A stretch of 64,000 nucleotides of DNA from Gymnopilus junonius (GCA_015501075.1 JADNYJ010000016.1:310001-374000), one strand, 5' to 3'; shown: positions 21,353 to 34,922, counted from the stretch's first letter. Notes: a model not told the origin generated them from the letters alone. Made by a program: numbers and translations.

Positions 21353-24064
21353 CTAAGCATCCTCAATGGGTACCGTCTTCTCGAACACATCCGCTTTAGT
21401 AGGGTCCATGACATCTATACCCATTCCCTCGGCTGTTGGAAGTAATTGTAATCAGAAATCAGGGATATTCTGCCCAGAAAATAGATATAGCCAAGTCACT
21501 TGAGGACGCACCCTCGATCTGCTTAATAGGTCCCTTGAACCATTTCCTAGCGCTCAAGACCCAGAAGCCCACGCTGTAAGTGATGACAATGCCAACGGCT
21601 ACTATCGCATAGTTGAGCGTTTGCGAGTCAACCGGCTAAGAAATATTGTGAATTCGTAAATGTGGAGAATACGGTGGAAAGCTTACGTTGATCTGAGGGA
21701 GGATGAACGCTATTGTGATGAATATAATCCATGCAACGGCGGCCACTGCCACTGGGTAGGAAAATGCCCCGAGATGGAAAGGTCCTCGGACGAATTGGTC
21801 GCGGTAGATTACCCGCAAAGCAATTGGTATGCCTGCAAAAATCATGTCAGTATAATCGAAACACGACGCGAAGTGCAAACCGGTGTCATACTGACCGTAT
21901 GAAGTATACAATCCAATAGTAGCGATTGATGTAGCAGCAGCAAACGCAACTGAACTACCCAAGCTCGGCAAGCCGAGGATGAAGCTGAGAGTACAGGCGA
22001 GCCACACTGTATTTTGAGCATGTCTTCAGTCAATCTTTTCTATACGATAGCATTGAAAACATGAGATGACAAACCTGTGCGGATAGGCGACTTCCACCTT
22101 TGGTCCACCTTGGCGAAGAAATTGTGTCCAGGAATACCTCCATCTCGCGCGAAAGCGTACATCATCCGAGAATTTGAAGTAACCGAAAAGGTTCTAATGC
22201 AAAAAGATGTAAAATAAACACGTCCTTGAGAAAAAGGACGATTGTATCAACTCACCCGCAAAAATACATAGCCCCAATAACAATGACCATCAGTACAATA
22301 GCACCCTTCTCGCCGACGGTGTCCAAGAAAATCTGGGTCACAGGTTGCCCAGTTGTTGAAGTTAACGTGGTGTCTAAATCTTGGATCGAGAAAAGTAAAC
22401 CGAGGATAAGGAACCACCCGAGTATCGCAGAGACTCCGATAGCCATGACTATTCCAATGCTACCCGACATGGCGGCATTGCGGGTTTCCTCTGTCATCTA
22501 TATACGACTTTAGATATTGCAGACAACAAAGGTGTTTTTAGCCGCAACGTACGTGAGCGCTGGCATCAAAGCCTCAATAGAACATTGTCTTAGTATTACA
22601 GTACGGTATAATAAAATGTAAGCTTACCGGTCAAGGTATACTAAAAAGTATCTGATCAACGGAGTACATATAGAACGATTCGCCAAGTCTCACCTGAGCC
22701 ATGAGAATCTATAAAAGGGGTGTTAGTGATAGATCAACTGTAGCAATCAATTTCCGCAAAAACGCACCCCGATGATAACAACATAAGCATGACTAGCTCT
22801 ATCCCCCCAGCCTTGTCCAGGTGGTCCAGTACCATCAGTGAAAGTTTGGAAGACAAATTTGCCTGATTGGTGGGTTGGCGCTTTAGCAAGAATCGCAATT
22901 ACGAGGGCGGTCGTCCCAACGGCATGCCACCAGACGGAAATGTTATTCAAAATATGCAATAAGTGAACTCCAAACGTGTTCGTCAGTCCTTGGGTGAACA
23001 AGACGGCTGCATAAATTCCTGCGAAACGACGGCTAGTCAGACAACAATTCTGAATATTTATTTGGCATTCGAGGTCGCTGGGAACGTACCTATAGTAGTC
23101 TTCGGAGTTGGCACGAAACCTGTATTGCCGAGTGTACATGCCGTGGAAATAAAATTGGCACAAGCGAAGCTGATGCCTGTCGTAACAGCTACTTGCCCGA
23201 GCAAGTTGAACCACCCTGAGAGCAGTTCAACTAACATGACAAAGTGGGATAAGGTGGGGTACAAACCGGTTATCCAGGACGCTAATGGTGCACCGGGCTT
23301 TCGAGACAACATTGCTGCCCAGAAGTAAGGACCGCCAGAAGTTGGATGAGCGCTGGAAAATAATATGGTTCAAAGGAGGTTTGATAGGCCCTGACTGCCA
23401 AGTTGATCATGAACCAACCTGCAAATCTCTTCAAGGATAGTCAGATCACGCTGGCTTTGGAAAACGGAACTTCGTGCTCACCAGCCATTGCAAGACCAAC
23501 AAGCATTGTAAAACATGCTGGATGAAGGTCAGCACTTGCCAATCATATAGCATGCAAGACATACCAACGACTACCCATCCCCACACCATAACTGCCGGAC
23601 CGCCTGTGTTCTGCGCACCGGAGCCCAAGAAGGTATCAGGACCCACAAATGCGCCCATATATGGAGAATATTCCACGCACCAAGCCATATAAGAACAAAG
23701 ATGGTATTCCAGTGATGACGGAAATGATTGAGAACGACACCTATAACAAAAATGCCTCAGTCATCGATTGTCGCCATTCTTGCGCAATAACCACTTATTA
23801 CGCACGCCGAAATTCTGTCAGAGATGATATATTGGTTAGGCGCCCAGTTTTTAAGCCATTAGGAAGCGCTTTGAGAAGCATTCGCACCTGTAATAGACCC
23901 AGCTCTCGTCTTTAGAAGCATTCAAGTCAGATTAGACTATCCATGAAGGAAGTTCGCGTGAGAATAGATGCTTACTTCAATTCTTGCTTATATCCCATCC
24001 TCGCCAACTCCGCCTCGTCTGCCGCCATTTCGCCTTTCCCTGAAGAGGAATTTGAGTCGCTCAT
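21353..24064 (-). CDS. APC-superfamily amino acid/GABA permease
   Basis: Plasma or vacuolar membrane transporter of the amino acid-choline (ACT/GABA permease) subfamily, close to fungal Uga4-type proteins. Start ATG at 24062-24064, stop at 21353-21355, with roughly a dozen short exons. Hallmarks include the cytoplasmic N-terminus ending near LARMGYKQEL and SAHPTSGGPYFWAAMLS. ITGLFNLLGQVAVTTGISFA (the ITG is followed by an intron), LTGFDASAHMTEET and FSVTSNSRMMYAFARDGG are also present. About 12 hydrophobic segments are visible. The substrate cannot be read from sequence; GABA, choline or other amino acids are all possible. Some internal splice sites were not resolved base by base. Confidence 0.88.
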
Positions 24065-25028
24065 CTTGTAACGAAGTCGTGACAAGATGAAAGGAGAGGC
24101 GTTTCGGTCTGGAATTCTCAGCACTGAGCAAATGGCTCCATGTGCCTGTGATAAGGCCGGAATAAGGCCGACTCCTGATTGGCGCTACAAACATATGAGC
24201 AGTCCGAAGAGATAAGTAAGTCGGTCAGATGTTCCTAGGATCCTTTGACAGGGGCAGATTGGGCAATGAAGATAAAGCGAGATAAGCAGTTTGAACTTTG
24301 GAATACCAATCAGACAGATTTCCTCACATGTAAAACATGCACAGAATTGAGATTTGTAGGCCTTCCTACCTGTCTGAATTAACGCGTTAGATCCCCCAGT
24401 TGGCCGCCATCACCAAAGGCATTCAAGTCTTTTTGTCAAATAATCAACACATTTCTTCTGTGAACACTAGCATTCCGGGGTATGCGGAAATGAAACCATC
24501 TTGGCAAGTGGGAAGCGACAAAATCCGAGCACTTATATTCACTGGAAACATGCGCCCTTTGAACGTCCTAGTCATAAAATTTCGTATTCTGGCCCTTGTT
24601 TAGATTTGGGTTAAAATGGTAAGGTTTTTGATGAGGAAGCTGGCAGCACGGCCTGGGGATGGAAATTTGGAAGCTTGGCTTAGAATCCTCAGCGCTGCAC
24701 AGCCATAAATTGCGCTTGACATAGAAGCAGGGCTTGTTCAAGGACTCAAATAGACGCAAGCTCGCAGGCTATGCAAAGTGGTAGATTACAAGAGAAAGAA
24801 CTTTGTTCACCTTCTTTCCTCGAGTTGATTAGTCAGCATCCTACGTTCAACGTTGTGAATCAAAGTGATGCAAAGAAGCCATGAAGTATGATGAAGAAGC
24901 CTGCCCAAGCTGCTTGTCTCTCGTCTACTCAAAGGTCTCGTCCTCTACCAGAAGTCCTTCTGAGCTCTGTGTAGTGCACAACTCAACGCACCGCTTACAA
25001 GTTGCTGGCTCGTCTTAGTCGGCGTTCG
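24065..25028. other. Divergent intergenic region (permease / NACHT gene)
   Basis: Holds the two facing promoters. No gene is supported; a 67-codon plus frame at 24400 and a 63-codon minus frame at 24568 look accidental. Confidence 0.5.
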
Positions 25029-28000
25029 ATGGCCAGCTTCCAGCTGACGGAAACTCCTGGAGCCAACATCACCTTGAATGGTGGCTCATTTGTCCATATC
25101 GCAGGCAATTCAACTCACATCGTCAACCCTACTACTCCAGATGAACGAGGTATGTAGATGACAGAACGGAGGCATAGTGAGCTGAATCCGCAGAAAGGTT
25201 TAGATCTCCTGCTCCAGGGCATAGCAAGGGACGCTATGTACGATTCCGCAGAGCGATTTCCCCCTCCAAAGTGTCACCCCGACACGCGCGTTGCAATTCA
25301 GAAAGAGATACAAGACTGGGTCGTTGACCCAGGATCAGCTCACTCTGTATTCTGGCTTCGCGCCTCCGCGGGAGAAGGCAAGTCAGCGATCATGCAGTCC
25401 ATCGCGCAATTATTGTCTTCTCCGGATGGAAATATAGTTGCTACTTTCTTCTTTGGACGTGGATGGGGCATTCGCACGCAAGGTCAATACCTCTTCTCTA
25501 CCCTCGCCTACCAACTAGCAATGAATATTCCCGATCTGCGATTCCACATTGACCAGATCATGCGCCTTAGGCCCACACTGCCCTCTAGCTCAATGGATAT
25601 TCAAGTTCGTTTCCTCTTCGTTGAGGCCTTTGCGAGGCTGGGATACCTTCCATCCATCCCTTGGACGATTATTATTGACGGTTTGGACGGATGTGATATA
25701 GAAAGTCATTTGCAAGCAATACTCAATCTCATCGGCGAGATTGTTACCATTCACCATCTGCCTTTGCGTTTCCTTATTGCCAGCCGGCCAGAGCCGCACA
25801 TTCGCCAAATTTTTGAAGGTCCTATCCTTCACGGCGTCACTTTTTGCGCAACTATATCTGATCACTTCGATTCCAGCACTGACGTCGAGAAATTTTTGCG
25901 TGACCGCTTTGCTGATATTTACAAACGGAAAGCCCGTCTACTTGGTAATGTTATAAAACAGGCCTGGCCATCAGACGAAGTCATCAAACTCCTCGTATCG
26001 AAATCATCCCGACAGTTCGTCTACGCAAGCACCGTCGTCAAATTTGTAGACCAAAAATTCGCTCACCCCCAAAAACAACTTGACATACTCCTTTCATCTC
26101 GCGTATCACATAAGGATATATTCTTGGACCTTGATTCACTCTATGTGCAGATTCTAGCCACGTATCTTGATTTTGGGATTCTGGTGCCTATTCTAGGCTT
26201 TATCATCGTCATGTCTGAACCAATGGTGTCCGTAATAGAAGATCTTCTCCAGCTGCAACAGGGGGAATTGGAGATGACCCTTCAAGGATTGCATTCAATT
26301 TTATCATGGACTGAAACTCCAGTTTTAACGCCCCGACATGGCATGGTACTCCAACCTTTAGATCCTGGGATGGATGAATCTGAAGGCTCTTGGTTTCGTT
26401 TGATGCAGGAAATACACGTGTACATCAGCAATGCCAGTGTCTATGACCCAAAGTATGGAAAAATAGACATTACGCATGCATCGTTTGTCGAATTTTTGGT
26501 CAGTCGTGACCGAGCTGGAAAGTATTTTATCGACTCCACCGACGCCGACTCTCGCATTGTCGCTGCCGGCTTTTATATCATGTCGAACTTCATCCTAAAC
26601 TCCATGAGAGGAAATTGGCGACGCCCATTTTCCATTAGCACAGTGCTGCACATGGGCAGGATCCTGTACACCAATCTGTCTCGTCTAGAATTGCTTCCAG
26701 AAAGCATCTTGGATGGAATATCGAAAATTGAAGATGAATTCGGAAAGATGGATCCTGCTTTGAATACAAGGGTCCCAGTCGAAGGTTTCGTTGGGATCCA
26801 TCTACTCATCACGGTAACCCTTCATCTCTAACTTTCTCTTATATTATGTTGATCATTCTGGATTTAATAGCATACATTCCGCCACATCAAAGTCTGTTCA
26901 ACAAATAATACAGGCCTGCCAGAAGCTTTCCACCAACTTTCGCTTGTCCATCAACGTTATTTACGGATTTTATATCGCCTCTGTGAGAATGCCCTCTTTA
27001 GGAAAGGACTTCCACTTAGTATAGTTCCTGGGCTCTTTGCGATACGAAATGACCTTTCATCAGAGGTTCTCGCTTACCTCTTTGAGATTGACAAGGACAT
27101 AATTGAAAAACACTGGAAGATACTGGGAATTGATCTTGAACTTGATGGGCCTAGTTTGCTTGAAAAGTTCTTCGAGTACCTTCCAAAGATGGACCTTTCT
27201 ACAGAGGAGAACAAACAGATGTGCGACAGGGTGCATTCCCGGAATGTGGCTTTCTGCAGCACCGTCGTGTTGCGATTTTTGAGTAGGAGCTGGGCGGATA
27301 CTCCGGAGTAAGTATGAACGCTCACTTCATCAAAGTTGACGATTTAACCTTATTATCAAGACCTCCCAAAAATGTCCAGAGATTCATAGATGGACAGTTC
27401 ATGTACCACCTTGATGAACTTACTTTGGTCCCTTCGAACTTTGATTCGGCTCTCATGTTACTGGATGTTCTCGACGGAGTGAAAATCCATTATTCCGAAG
27501 TAGGAACAAGCTCGCTCTATAAATTATCATGTATCTGGAACTTGGTCAAAGCTACCCTTGCATGGCTGGCAAAATTGGACCAACTCAGTGTAAGTCTTCC
27601 CTGTGCTGAATGCACCCTCGAACTTATTTTTCCTTATGAAGGACGGCCTGAAATCATTTGTTTTTAACAAACATGTCCGATATACATTTGATCGACTTTT
27701 TCGGCAAGTATTTTGTGTACTCCGGAATTCAAAGGGAGAAAATGAGGTCTCGATTCGTGAACCATTCTTGGGCATCGAAAGGTATCTACTGAAGAAAAAA
27801 CACTTTTACTGGTTATCAAGCGAGGCCAACATTCCTTACGACCCGATGACTTCTAATGATCCACACACTTTGGAGTCGCATTACCAAATAACAGAAGAGC
27901 GAAACACCCTGTTTATTTCTGATGACCTTTTCCTCTTGGATTTCAATAAGTTAAACCTTGGGAATTATCTGACCGACTCTCAATGGGCGAGGAACCTGCA

Positions 28001-28422
28001 CATATCCCAAGACGCACTTTACTCCTCAGCCTTCGTTTACCTTGACCAAGTCATCTCCAAGTCTAATGACAACTTTGACAGGTGTGTAGTAGTAGATGAA
28101 TCTCTTATTCAGGTTTCAATGTGTAATCAACGCACGACATCAGAATCCATGAAACCAAGAAGAAAATGTTGCTTAAAACATGTACGGGGTACCTGCAGAA
28201 AGAGTGTATCTGTGACGGTTCGAAAAAGGAAGAGGGCTCGAAGGATGAAAGAAATGCATGTGTCGCTTTGCAATGGTCCCAATATATTTTAACAAAATTA
28301 CCGGTGAGCCGCACTAATTCGTACACGGTAAATTGAACTAGACAATCCATTTATAGGGAGAGTATACCTTTCTGGAGGAGAAACGCACGTTACATGAAAT
28401 AGTAACCAGGCATACGGATTGA
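25029..28422 (+). CDS. NACHT-type STAND NTPase
   Basis: Signal-transduction NTPase of the fungal NLR-like group, presumed to oligomerise on nucleotide exchange; role inferred to be self/non-self or stress recognition. Exons 25029-25149, 25198-26813, 26871-27307, 27361-27589, 27642-28081, 28144-28303 and 28357-28422 join in frame to about 1022 aa. Residues 1-45 carry the NITLNGGSFVHIAGNSTHIV motif, then GLDLLLQGIARDAMYDSAER, typical of this agaricomycete family. Walker A is ASAGEGKSAI (about residue 90), Walker B is TIIIDGLDGCD (about residue 185), and FLIASRPE is a sensor-like strand. No WD40, ankyrin or TPR repeats are visible; the C-terminal half is of a type I do not recognise. The last exon is uncertain; without the final intron translation would stop at 28336. 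Confidence 0.88.
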
Positions 28423-28745
28423 TATAGGAGACGACATAGCTACGTTGAGCGATCCGCCAGTGACATTTTTGTTCTGGAAGAGCTGCAGATATGACAACGT
28501 TTGAATAAAACGGATTAGGCGGGAATGACTTAAGCCCTGCAACTTTTTTTCTTCCATGTAATCCTCGTTATAACGTTAGTATGAAGGATTAATATTACGC
28601 GGACCCGCCATCATGCGCATCAGCACAGCCATCCCGACGGGCTTGAGAATGGTGCATGTCCGTGATCTCCGTCGTGACTCGACCACAATTTCGCCGCTAT
28701 ATAGCAAGCCATCCCAAGTCCACGTCAGTAAGCAACCCGCCAAGA
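28423..28745. other. Intergenic spacer
   Basis: 3' region of the NACHT gene and 5' region of the F-box gene. An upstream in-frame ATG at 28656 could extend the F-box protein by 30 residues. Confidence 0.5.
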
Positions 28746-30159
28746 ATGCCTCCAAAGTCTAAGAAGTCCACCAAACGTGCCAAACTTTCTAACTCCGAAT
28801 TAGTTCACCAATCTCAACCTCAGAAGGTATTCGCAAGCACAATGAAAAACAACGCTCAAGCCTCTAAAGCCCTTGAACTACCTCTTGAGCTCTTAACGGA
28901 AATATTATCCAACTTCAAAGTTATTCCTGTTCCAACTACACCAACAGATCCTTGTACTCCGATGTTTTATCATATCCTTGAACCAGATTATCTTGAAAGA
29001 ACTGATGCTCTTCGTACCCTTTCGCAAACCTGTCGACTATGGCGCAATATTTTTTTCCCCTTCTCTGGCAACGTCTTGAAGCATGTGCAAGCCATTCGAA
29101 ATCTGGAGCTTGGTATCAAGTCCTTGGTGAATCCCTCATCAGGAAGAGCTTCTTAGTGACGGAAAGTCAAGAGATAGCTTCCCATGTTCGGTAGGAAAAG
29201 AGCCCTCTGCAAGCCGTCTCATATGCGCATATCATTAATTATTATAATAGGAGCATGAGTGTCATTTTATCTCGCTACTCAACGACGACAGTTCTTCCAG
29301 CATTCGTACGGGCGATCGAAGCACTTCCAAACCTTACTACCCTCCAAATTCTCAGAGTACACCACCAGATGACCACACCACTCGGATCCGCATTTGAGGG
29401 TCATCGTTTTCCCCAAGTACGAACCATCGTTCTCCCACCAACTGCTCATAATATTCTGCGATCATGCCCGAGGTCAGGAAAGTCGTTTGTGGTCATGGGC
29501 ACGATATCGACGCAAGCAAGCTTATAAGTGCAATTGCTAAAGAGTGCAAGCAGGTAGAAGAGGTTATGGGATTCAACGGAAATGAGAGGTTGATGAAAAG
29601 TACGTGCCTAGTTTTGCGTGAACTTTGATACTAAATCAACCACCTACCAGGATTAGCAAAAGCAACTCCAAATCTTCGCTCGATTAAATTTACGGCTCTG
29701 ATGACTGCTGTAGGAGGTTCCTGGTGCCCAGATGATATCATTCGAATATTGACAAGTTTGCTTGTGACAGGAGGGTCTTCGGCCTCTAACCACCTTGAAA
29801 AATGTTACTCATGTAACATTGAATAGTTATTGTGCCACGGAAGAAGATGCCTTGACAAATTCGCAAACTTTATCTGCCATTAAAGTGGCCAAAGACATTG
29901 TAAATAAATCCAAGGGCAGAAATCAATTTTACTTCAAGGTATGGGGTACGATTATGCCACAGGATATACGATCCATTGGTCCAGAAATATTGGACCTGAT
30001 GATCATTAAGACTTCTTTACCTCTCTAACCTCTATCGCGTACTTACTATTTGAATGCGGACTTGATGGACAATTAGGATTGTTCTGGGACTTAAATAGAC
30101 TACTTATCGCACAATTAAAGTCCAATACAGAAGGCGTTCTTATTTCCATTAATTCTTAG
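28746..30159 (+). CDS. F-box protein (agaricomycete family), reading frame broken
   Basis: Exons 28746-29190, 29251-29599 and 29651-30159. The N-terminus is basic (MPPKSKKSTKRAKLS), then the F-box (ALELPLELLTEILSNF, with TLSQTCRLWRNIFFP), then a leucine-rich body (LWQRLEACASHSKSGAWYQV, TVLPAFVRAIEALPNLTTLQ, FPQVRTIVLPPTAHNILRSC). The frame is lost and regained near 29050-29064, 29466-29472, 29775-29790 and 30008-30012. Each time translation continues if one base is supplied (two at the third site). Summed exon length 1303 plus 5 equals 436 codons exactly. Either a pseudogene or a victim of base-deletion errors; neighbouring genes favour the latter. Presumed SCF adaptor. Confidence 0.7.
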
Positions 30160-30429
30160 CGACGTAGCTACCAATCCTATTCTTTGCTTCGTATTGAGAG
30201 CCATGTTATACTACATATGCTATTTGATGCTAACGATTTGAACGAAAATGCACGACGTTTTGGAGAGCTAAAAATAGTTTGCCGTACGGCGGACAACGGC
30301 GCGCAACGGCTCTCTGAAGGTGCCACACGTCTTCGATGTCTCCAAAAAAGTTCCTTTATCTATAACCATCTCATAATCTGTGGTCATGAATTATTCCTTT
30401 GGTATGAAAGAACTGTGATTTATTCATTT

Positions 30430-32066
30430 TTGCTCTGACGTTCAGTAAAGGTGCTATCCAAAGTACTGCTATTATACAGTCCCTGAAACGCTCGCATGCC
30501 TGCCGGATTCAACACGACTCCTACTTCGGCGACGCTGGATGTAAACTCTTATTTCGGTGGCTGAAGACTGGTATTGATTCTGAAGTTGGCAATGAGTCTC
30601 CGGGAGGTAAGACACCTCATTTTAGTCTTTGATAAAGGGATACTAAAAATTGTTGCAGCACAGCCGTCCAATTTGAACATATCAACAGCAAATGACAACA
30701 GTAAACTCCACTTGGCGAAGCATGGCTTTCCTAAGCATTTGTCAATTGTTGAATTAGTGGACGTAGGAATAGGAGATATTGGACTCCAAGAGCTTATTGA
30801 CTGGTTACGAAGTCTTCAAAAAGATAGACAAAATGTCGGCGAACAAGTCTGAATGAAAATTCAGTTTCACTGAACACTCTGAACTTAAGGGCCGTAAGCC
30901 TTGATTTTCGTCTACTCCTTCTTTTCAGCTGACTCCTTGTAGAACAAAATCCAAGGAACATCCGATATTGCGGAGGCCTTTATCTCTTCCCTCTCAATCT
31001 CATTCCCCTCAACCACAGCTCTTGGGTCATTCAGTACACTCTCTTCTTTGATCTTATCCACAAATCCGCTCTCTACTTCATTCAGAAGGACGCTCCTCGA
31101 CCTCCTTCCTGCCTTGCCTGGACTTCGCCGGTTACTCTTAGCATTTACAGGAATGGACAATACAGACGCAATTGCTCTGGCTGGCTTTATCGGAAGCGGC
31201 ATAGAAAACTGCAAATTGGAGGAGCTAAACGCAAGTGCGAATAATATGGGATATAAAGGCCTTCAGACTATAGTCAATGCCGTACGACATTGCTGGACCT
31301 TAGAAAAGGTGGAGATGTTCAGCAACGGGCTCCCAGGTGACACTGTTGCAGCAGAGGAAATCCAGAAGGATACAGAAGACGTTCGCAAATTAGACGAAAA
31401 TAATACCACGTCCAACTTTGAATCTGCGAACATGACCTTGGGTAGCGGCACTGGATACTCTGTTTTGGATCGAAAATTGAAATATTTCCTGAACAGAAAT
31501 ATAATTCTCAGGAGGCAGGTGGCATCGCAAGCTTTTGATCTTCTCAAATATTCCAGGCTGATGCTACCGAACAATATTCGTCCACGAATTCATTACCCTC
31601 TGGATCACAGCCCTTTACTTCAGGCTTGTCGTCCTTTTCCCTTCTTCCAATGGAGATCCAACTTTCCATCCTCACGCATCTTGCTCCACTTCTGTCTTCT
31701 AAGCAGAGGATCCGAGTGTTCGAATATGCAGCCGACAAGACTTCTTTGCCCTCGGTCAAGCTCAGTTTACCAGATCATGCTCATGCCACACGTTTGCTCA
31801 GACCCTCACCCAGCAGTCGTCCAGGGAGCAGGTATGGTAGTCTGAAATCCACTCCGCCTTCTTATGCAGCTGCTCCTGGAGGCACCCAAAGGTTAGCCGA
31901 GAGGTCAATCAAAGGCAAAAGTGGCTGGAGCTGGTTGAATGTAACTCGTACGATCCTGGAGATGCTGTATGATACATGTTATTTCCGACCTCGTCTATGT
32001 CACTGTCGGTCTCTACGTGTTCCTACTTGTTGCTGTGTATTAATTAATATGTGTACTTTTAGGTAA
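30430..32066 (+). CDS. RNI-like leucine-rich-repeat protein, frame broken, start unresolved
   Basis: Leucine-rich repeats of the ribonuclease-inhibitor type: FGDAGCKLLFRWL, IVELVDVGIGDIGLQELIDWL, LNTLNLRANKIQG (read across an intron at 30896-30943), LSSLILSTNPLS and LEELNASANNMGYKGLQTI. The C-terminal part has LLPMEIQLSILTHLAPLLSS, an F-box-like helical stretch found at the end of similar mushroom RNI-like proteins. The frame breaks near 30845-30851 and 31550-31562, both as one missing base. The 5' end (30160-30480) could not be modelled and may contain further breaks. Function unknown, probably protein-protein interaction. Confidence 0.5.
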
Positions 32067-33483
32067 CTTTCGCCTCAGAGGTGTCTAATTAAAGTTGTCC
32101 ACGCAGGCTGTCTGCTTTGTCGATACAGTAAAACTGCAGTGTATGCAATATGCGTATGCGGAGTTTTCAAACTATCGTGCCCTATTTCAGTACGTGTTCT
32201 TCCACTATCTCCTACTTACCACCTCAAGAGTCTGTACGTCTTTAGATAGACAATCGGATAAGCGACATGAGAGCTCCGTTTAACCACCCTCCGTTAGATT
32301 CACCGACCCTTGCATAGCCCGATCGGACAAGCGATGTCGCGACCTATAGGCGCTGGGAGAGTTGGGCGTCAAACTCCTCATTCGTGTCGCTTTGTCACCG
32401 CGCTTGTCGGAGTATGACATCTCTAAGCTTCTTCTGTCATTGTCAAGGAGCCTATCTTCGAACTCATGGTGAACTGCGGGCATGAGCTCCGAAATATCAT
32501 CATGTCAATGGGACGAGTAGGCACATAGAGAGATGATCACGCTTTTCGCAGCTCATGCAGGGGTGGGTCTGATCGTCAAGGTGAGCAGCCGATGCCATGT
32601 ATTCAAACATCGTTAGCTTACAAGTATTGCTTGATTAAGCAGCGAGACAAAAATAATTATACGTGGGGATATCACTGAAGTCATGTAGTATGCCTACATG
32701 CCACTTACGAACCCGAGGCAGACAATGTATGTATATGTACGCATCAGTACGGCCTCCACGTACTCACGGGTCAGTAAGTAGGAACCGATGGCGACGTGGG
32801 TAAGCCGACGGGGGGCGCATCCAATTCAGATGTTGAAGATTCCCGTTGTCACCGGCATGGGGAGTAACGAAGTAAGGAGACTCCTCCAGGGCAGCCCAAG
32901 GCTTTTGAGTCACTTGCTAACTGAGAAAGAATTCTTTGGCAGGTCAAGAAATCTCATGAGCGAAGGGAAGCTTATTTGTGCGACATGGATTCTTATGACT
33001 CATCATTGTGGATTTACCAATTTTTGGACTATCCTTCCTTGCTGAGGTGCAAGTGGTAGAGGAATTTTCTCAAATTTCCAAGCCAGTCCATTGGAGCGGT
33101 CTTAGGCAGCAACAAATTACGAAGCTGTGCGGGAAGCGAAGCTGCTTAGCCCCCGAAATCTTAAAATAAACGGAACCAAGTATAGCTCGTATCTTATCGT
33201 GGTGCTTAAGCGCTCAGCTGACCGTTTAGATCTTGCCGCGGCGTAGGCTGTGTGACTCATACTGACGCTGGACTGCGGCAGCGGAGGCAGTGACATTCGA
33301 CTTGGCCCTCTGACGACAAGGCGCATCCTCTTGAGTCAACTTCCAACTACGGTTCCTCCCAGGCAGTGTGAAGTCTACATATAATGGCTACCCAAATGCC
33401 CTTATCGAACCAAGGTTGCATCGTCAATCACCTTCACATCACTTAACTCCGTAGCTCGCGTCTAAATCACGCATACGCCAACA
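32067..33483. other. Intergenic region
   Basis: About 1.4 kb with only short, unrelated frames on both strands. No gene, repeat or RNA seen. Confidence 0.5.
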
Positions 33484-34124
33484 ATGCCCGGAAAGCTCGT
33501 CAAGCACGTCCACTTCTCCGAGTCCCCTTCGAGCGCACCGTCCCCTACATTCTCCTCGTCGACGTTGCCATCGACGCCGGGACCTATCACTCCTCCTCTC
33601 GGGTTCGAGTCTCCATACCACTACACTCCACTTCCCCGGGACGAGAACGCGGTACCCAATCCCATTATTGCTGTCGCCAAAAAACTACTTATCGAGTACG
33701 ACCTCTCACAACCACCTTCAACTGCTATCATCCTCTTGCACAACATCCCTCACAAAGTATGGGAACAACCAGCGACCCAACCTTTCTCATCCTCCATCGA
33801 AATGATCTGCCCAAGGCTTCCATGGAAGCTGACAGTCAACTCACGCGCTCACCCATTCGTTACTATTGGCGATGTTCTTGAGGGACTCTACCGTCTCTTG
33901 CGCACCAACGTTACCCCTGCAGAGTTCCCCTCCTACCATCTGCTGAAGCTCAACACAAAGTCACGGCTGCCTACATCTACCGATGCAAGCAAATCTCAGA
34001 CCCAGCTCAGCAAGATGCTGAGATGAAGAAAGGGATGAAGAGGATCGATTTCTTGGGTAACCACACTCAGTACAAGGGAATTGTTCTAGGGAAGGACGGA
34101 CGGTGGACACTATTGGTCTCATGA
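33484..34124 (+). CDS. DUF6699 family protein, one frame break
   Basis: Small basidiomycete-type protein. The N-terminal 70 residues are Pro/Ser-rich. The core then shows FSSSIEMICPRLPWKLTVNS and FVTIGDVLEGLYRLLRTNVTP. After a break near 33935-33945 it continues with EAQHKVTAAYIYRCKQI and MKRIDFLGNHTQYKGIVLG, ending GRWTLLVS. This order of blocks (PW...V near the middle, VT..Y..RC, K.RVDFL near the end) is what I know of DUF6699. Adding one base gives 642 nt, 213 aa. No function is established for the family. Confidence 0.75.
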
Positions 34125-34922
34125 GTGCCGAGATCATCAGCGACAATTTATATTACAGCCAGCGCACCGTGCGCGACCACCTCAACTCAGGCCCTTGCCA
34201 ACTACTGACGGACAAACCTATGTTGGCCAACCTCAGGTCAACCTCAGGTGTCGACGTCACCGAATATACCGATCCAACGGGATGTATTATATGCGCGAAG
34301 ATTGTTCTGGACAAATGGAAGTGTAATCTTCTCATGAACTATGCATGACTAAACCGTAGTCATCTCTGACTGACATTTTCTTACATCCCATCTCTCCACC
34401 TCTTCGTTGCCATCGATGTATACCCGGATACTTCTCATACCCCTCAGGGCGCCCCATGTGGACGCTGTGCATGTACCATTATTCTTCTAACTACTTTTTG
34501 ATATCGCACAACCCTTTTTGCCAAAACCTTCTGTGTATTATTATCCCTACTCTGATACAGCTGTATGAGTAGTACCCATGTACTCGGTCGCCAAAGATCG
34601 AAGAAAACCCCATGTAGAACAAATATCACTTCGACGACACGTCTTCATTGCCCCTTTTTCCATATATGTGCTCAGAGCCTCAAGGCAGTGATAATAGGAA
34701 AAGCACAAGGTTGAGCGCGTCCAGTCGCGTCCTGGCCGCGCCCTGTCATGCTCCCCTGAACTAAAATTAGATCAATACATTGCACAGCCACAATCAAAGA
34801 CACCTGCCGCCAAGTCCAGCTTTGATCCCGAACATCGATCTACATAGTTCAAGCGCGCGCTCGGTATAACAGTGTTCTATTCCTTTCTTCGTTCAAACGT
34901 TCCATTCAGACCACTCTCATAA
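34125..34922. other. Intergenic region
   Basis: 3' region of the DUF6699 gene and 5' region of the AlkB-like gene; no other gene supported. Confidence 0.5.
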
